Source: WLJO01 sp046597895 (GTDB lineage: Bacteria; Actinomycetota; Acidimicrobiia; Acidimicrobiales; Ilumatobacteraceae). From it: a stretch of 7,459 nucleotides of DNA. A program made the translations under genes and the position numbers. Below are positions 5,331-7,459 of the stretch, in pieces (within the stretch, counting starts at the first letter, position 1; each line of letters begins with the position of its first letter). Where the stretch lies: contig JBKJJS010000212.1 of assembly GCA_046597895.1 (NCBI GenBank), forward strand, positions 1-7,459. The letters run 5' to 3'. The notes beneath the pieces are model-generated. The model worked only from the letters and a program-made list of their open reading frames with translations, was not told where the DNA came from and did no database searches.

Positions 5331-5951
5331 GTGCACACCGTCACCGTCACCCACCTGGGTGCGGGCGGGTTCCAGGTACTCCTCCCCCGAGAAGGGGAAG
5401 AGACCACGACCGTGCCCGCCGAGGGCGAAGCGACTACGGAAGAGGCCCTCGACGAGGGTCCTAGCCCGATCGCCCCCGAAGCCAAGGAATTGCTGTGGGG
5501 AGCGGGTGCGTTCCTGGTCTTCCTCGCCATGATGCGGCTCTACCTCGTCCCGAAGCTGAAGAAGGGGATGGACGCCCGCTACGGCAAGATCCGGGGAGAC
5601 CTGGAGGGCGCCGACGCCACCCGCGCCGCCGCCGAGCGTGAGGTGGCCGAGTATCAGGCCGCCATCGCGTCCGTGAAGGCCGAAGCGGCCGCCCGCATCG
5701 ATGCCGCCCGCCAGACCCTCGAGTCCGAGCGGTCCGCCCGCATCGTCGAGGTCAACGCCCGTAACGCCGAGGGTCGTGCCGTGGCGGCCGCCGAGGCCGA
5801 GGTCGCCCGTACCGCGGCCCGTCAGACGATCGAAGCGGCCATCGGTTCAGTGGCCGAACGGGCCGCCGAACTCACGATCGGCAAGCGTCCCGACGCCGCC
5901 TCCATCCAGCGAGCCGTCGCCGATGCCATGAGTGCGGGGGTGGCTTCATGA
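5331..5951 (+). CDS. atpF': F1Fo-ATP synthase subunit b' (first b-type subunit)
   Basis: This is a peripheral-stalk subunit: one membrane helix near the N-terminus (about 54-74, LLWGAGAFLVFLAMMRLYLV), then a long Ala/Glu/Arg-rich helical coiled-coil region (about 78-182). The segment after the membrane helix (VPKLKKGMDARYGKIRGDL, then AAAEREVAEYQAAIASVKAEA) resembles the b' type of alphaproteobacteria and cyanobacteria more than the single b of streptomycetes. The 206-residue length exceeds the common 150-185, because residues 1-53 precede the membrane helix. Residues 21-53 contain 11 acidic residues, only one basic residue and many Thr; by b-subunit topology this part would face outside the cell. 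The start is GTG 5331 with AGGAG at 5321-5325. The stop overlaps the next ATG as ATGA (5948-5951), so b' and b are probably made in a coupled way. Confidence 0.88.
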   Translation: MHTVTVTHLGAGGFQVLLPREGEETTTVPAEGEATTEEALDEGPSPIAPEAKELLWGAGAFLVFLAMMRLYLVPKLKKGMDARYGKIRGDLEGADATRAAAEREVAEYQAAIASVKAEAAARIDAARQTLESERSARIVEVNARNAEGRAVAAAEAEVARTAARQTIEAAIGSVAERAAELTIGKRPDAASIQRAVADAMSAGVAS

Positions 5952-6493
5952 ACCCGCTGATCCTGCTCGTGCCGAGTGTGGAGCGCATCGACCAGACCCA
6001 CTCGTGGATCTGGCCGGAGGGCTACGAGATCGTCGCCGGGGGCATTGCCTCCGTGCTGATCTTCGGGCTGTTGTGGTGGAAGGCCGGTCCCGTGCTCAAG
6101 GCCGGCATGGCCGCCCGCACTGCTCGTATCCAGAAGCAACTCGACGATGCCGCGGCGGCCAAGGCCAATGCCGAGGCCGAAGCCATCCGCATCCGTGAGG
6201 CCAAGGGCGACATCGGTGCCGAGCGGGCCAGGATGTTGGCCGAGGCCGATGCCCAGGCCGAACAACTGCTCGTCGATGGCCGGGCCCGGCTGCGGGCCGA
6301 GATGGCCGACCTCGAGGCCAAGGCCGTGGCCGACAACGCTCAGCTGGCGTCGCGCTCTGGCGACGAACTGCGGGCCGAGATCGCCCAGTTGGCAGGGGCC
6401 GCCACGGACCGTGTCGTCGCCGATCAACTCGATGCCGCCACCCAGCAGGATCTCATCGAGAAGTTCATTGCACGAGTGGGGGTTGGCGTATGA
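5948..6493 (+). CDS. atpF: F1Fo-ATP synthase subunit b (second b-type subunit)
   Basis: A second peripheral-stalk b subunit of 181 residues: a short outer N-terminus, one membrane helix (about 26-44, YEIVAGGIASVLIFGLLWW) and a long charged helix (about 50-172) rich in Ala, Glu, Arg and Asp (AEADAQAEQLLVDGRARLRAEMADLE, seen in parts). The N-terminal IWPEGYEIVAGG recalls the actinobacterial b pattern (IPE..EIV.G), whereas the upstream gene is b'-like, so a b'/b heterodimer is likely. Mycobacteria instead pair b with a b-delta fusion; here delta is a separate gene. ATG 5948 overlaps the b' stop and the stop at 6491-6493 overlaps the delta start, both as ATGA. Family-level assignment is firm; which of the two is truly b or b' is inferred from sequence resemblance and order. 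Confidence 0.92.
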   Translation: MNPLILLVPSVERIDQTHSWIWPEGYEIVAGGIASVLIFGLLWWKAGPVLKAGMAARTARIQKQLDDAAAAKANAEAEAIRIREAKGDIGAERARMLAEADAQAEQLLVDGRARLRAEMADLEAKAVADNAQLASRSGDELRAEIAQLAGAATDRVVADQLDAATQQDLIEKFIARVGVGV

Positions 6494-7023
6494 CACCGAA
6501 CGACGCCCGTATCGACGGCTACGCCCGAGCGCTCTTCGAGATCGCCCGGGCCGAGGGTTCCATCGACGAGGTCGAGGACGAATTGTTCCGCTTCGCCCGC
6601 AACCTCGAAGGCTCGGACGCCCTGCGCAACGCGTTGACGGACGAGATGATTCCGGCTGCGAAGCGCCAGGCCATCGTGGAGGATCTCCTCGGGGGTCGGG
6701 CCACGACGACGACCACGCAGTTGGTGTCGATGGTGGTCGGGTCCGGCCGCGGTCGGGACCTTCCCGCCATCATCCACAACCTCGTACAGCGAGCTTCCAG
6801 TTCCAAGAGCCTGGAGGTCGCCGAGGTCCGCTCGGCTGTTGCGCTGACCAAGGACCAAGAGACGCGACTCGCCGCCGCCCTGGCCAACGCCACGGGTAAG
6901 CAGGTGAACCTCAAAGTGATCGTCGATCCCTCCGTACTCGGAGGAATCGTCGCCACCGTGGGCGACACCGTCATCGACGGCAGCGTCCGTACCGCACTCG
7001 AACACGTGAAGTCACGGCTGTAG
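6490..7023 (+). CDS. atpH: F1-ATP synthase subunit delta (OSCP homologue)
   Basis: Delta caps the alpha3beta3 head and joins it to the b'/b stalk in the cytoplasm. The 177-residue length is typical. The N-terminal helical domain begins with RIDGYARALFEIARAEG (7-23), the usual delta opening. The C-terminal part carries the family signature DPSVLGGIVATVGDTVIDGS (146-165), followed by VRTALEHVKSRL. It is a normal stand-alone delta, not the b-delta fusion of mycobacteria. ATG 6490 overlaps the atpF stop (ATGA), suggesting coupled translation. The TAG stop at 7021-7023 overlaps the ribosome site of atpA. Confidence 0.95.
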   Translation: MTPNDARIDGYARALFEIARAEGSIDEVEDELFRFARNLEGSDALRNALTDEMIPAAKRQAIVEDLLGGRATTTTTQLVSMVVGSGRGRDLPAIIHNLVQRASSSKSLEVAEVRSAVALTKDQETRLAAALANATGKQVNLKVIVDPSVLGGIVATVGDTVIDGSVRTALEHVKSRL

Positions 7024-7026
7024 GAG
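7022..7026 (+). promoter_or_regulatory. Shine-Dalgarno site of atpA, overlapping the atpH stop
   Basis: AGGAG shares two bases with the atpH TAG stop and lies 11 nt before ATG 7038. It confirms the atpA start, which follows a short A/C-rich spacer. Confidence 0.7.
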
Positions 7027-7037
7027 CAACGACACAC

Positions 7038-7459
7038 ATGGCTGAGCTCACGCTCTCCGCGGCGGATATCGCCGCCGCGATCAGGAAGAACCTCGAAGGC
7101 TTCGAGCCCTCATTGGAGGCCCGCACCGTCGGGCACGTCACCGAGGTCGGCGACGGCATCGCCCGCATCTCCGGCCTGCCGGACTGCGGCGTCAACGAGT
7201 TGTTGGAGTTCGAGGACGGCACCGTCGGCCTCGCCCTCAACCTCGACGAGTCGTCGATCGGCGCCGTGGTGCTTGGCGATTCCGCCAACATCGAGGAAGG
7301 CCAGACCGTCAAGGCGACCGGCAACATCTTGTCGATCCCCGTCGGCGACGGCGTACTCGGACGCGTCGTGAACGCGCTCGGTGAGCCGGTCGACGGCAAG
7401 GGTCCGCTCGCCGGCACCCAGCCCCGCCGGATGGAGATCCAGGCCCCCGGCATCATGGG
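7038..7459 (+). CDS. atpA: F1-ATP synthase subunit alpha, N-terminal part (3' truncated)
   Basis: The frame opened by ATG 7038 runs without a stop to the right edge, giving 140 full codons of an expected 500 or more. The protein begins MAELTLSAADIAAAIRKNLE, followed by the beta-barrel N-terminal domain of alpha: VGHVTEVGDGIARISGLPD (31-49), NELLEFEDGTVGLALNLD (53-70), IGAVVLGD (74-81) and the start of the nucleotide-binding domain, VGDGVLGRVVNALGEPVDG (102-120). The Walker A motif expected at about residue 170 is beyond the window. Alpha is the non-catalytic nucleotide-binding subunit of the F1 head. The spacing of 14 nt from atpH and the AGGAG at 7022-7026 support the start. The gamma, beta and epsilon genes are expected to follow outside the window. 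Confidence 0.96.
   Translation, partial: MAELTLSAADIAAAIRKNLEGFEPSLEARTVGHVTEVGDGIARISGLPDCGVNELLEFEDGTVGLALNLDESSIGAVVLGDSANIEEGQTVKATGNILSIPVGDGVLGRVVNALGEPVDGKGPLAGTQPRRMEIQAPGIM

Noticed and set aside
4136..5530. Long minus-strand open frame opposite atpB-atpE-b'
   Set aside because: It spans three conserved genes and an intergenic region on the other strand; the composition (Glu/His/Asp/Arg runs) is that of a reverse-complement shadow of membrane-protein codons.
6150..6320. Repeated GCCGAGGCC-like bases in atpF
   Set aside because: They follow from Ala-Glu-Ala codons of the coiled coil with strong G/C third-position preference, not from a DNA repeat element.

Overview
The window comes from a GC-rich bacterium, most probably a member of the Actinomycetota. 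Gene order is the main evidence: glyA, then a WecA/TagO-type transferase, then the ATP synthase operon, all on the + strand. From general knowledge, mycobacteria (rfe next to atpI-atpB) and streptomycetes have much the same neighbourhood. GTG starts, strong G/C in third codon positions and sequence details of subunits a and c fit. I suspect a deep actinobacterial lineage such as Acidimicrobiia rather than Mycobacterium or Streptomyces, because there are two separate b-type subunit genes and an unfused delta. That placement is inference.

Layout. Positions 2-841 hold the 3' end of a gene for a secreted multidomain protein (PPC-like domain, PKD domain, C-terminal Ig-like beta domain). Positions 922-2181 hold glyA (serine hydroxymethyltransferase), whose stop codon lies in a perfect 22-bp tandem duplication. 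Positions 2240-3394 hold a polyprenyl-phosphate sugar-1-phosphate transferase that would start a cell-envelope glycan on its lipid carrier. An exact TGTGA-N6-TCACA palindrome overlaps its stop codon. From 3430 to the right edge runs the F1Fo-ATP synthase operon: an AtpZ-like protein, AtpI, a (atpB), c (atpE), b' (atpF'), b (atpF), delta (atpH) and the first 140 codons of alpha (atpA).

How the genes work together. AtpZ-like and AtpI proteins are small membrane accessories, thought to help c-ring assembly or Mg2+ supply. Subunit a and the c ring form the proton path. The b'/b pair and delta form the peripheral stalk that holds the alpha3beta3 head, whose first gene begins at 7038. The genes are packed tightly: TGATG between atpZ and atpI, and ATGA overlaps for b'-b and b-delta. 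The Shine-Dalgarno sites of b' and alpha overlap the preceding stop codons. The one long spacer in the operon (70 nt) precedes atpE, as expected for a subunit made in many copies.

This is mostly a conserved housekeeping region and I see no mobile element, CRISPR array, RNA gene or evidently new system. The points most worth a second look are the CRP/GlxR-like palindrome at the head of the atp operon, the cyanobacteria-like b'-b gene pair with a 50-residue acidic outer extension on b', altered residues in the PLP-phosphate loop of GlyA, the 22-bp duplication over the glyA stop, and a small hairpin/repeat leader before atpE.
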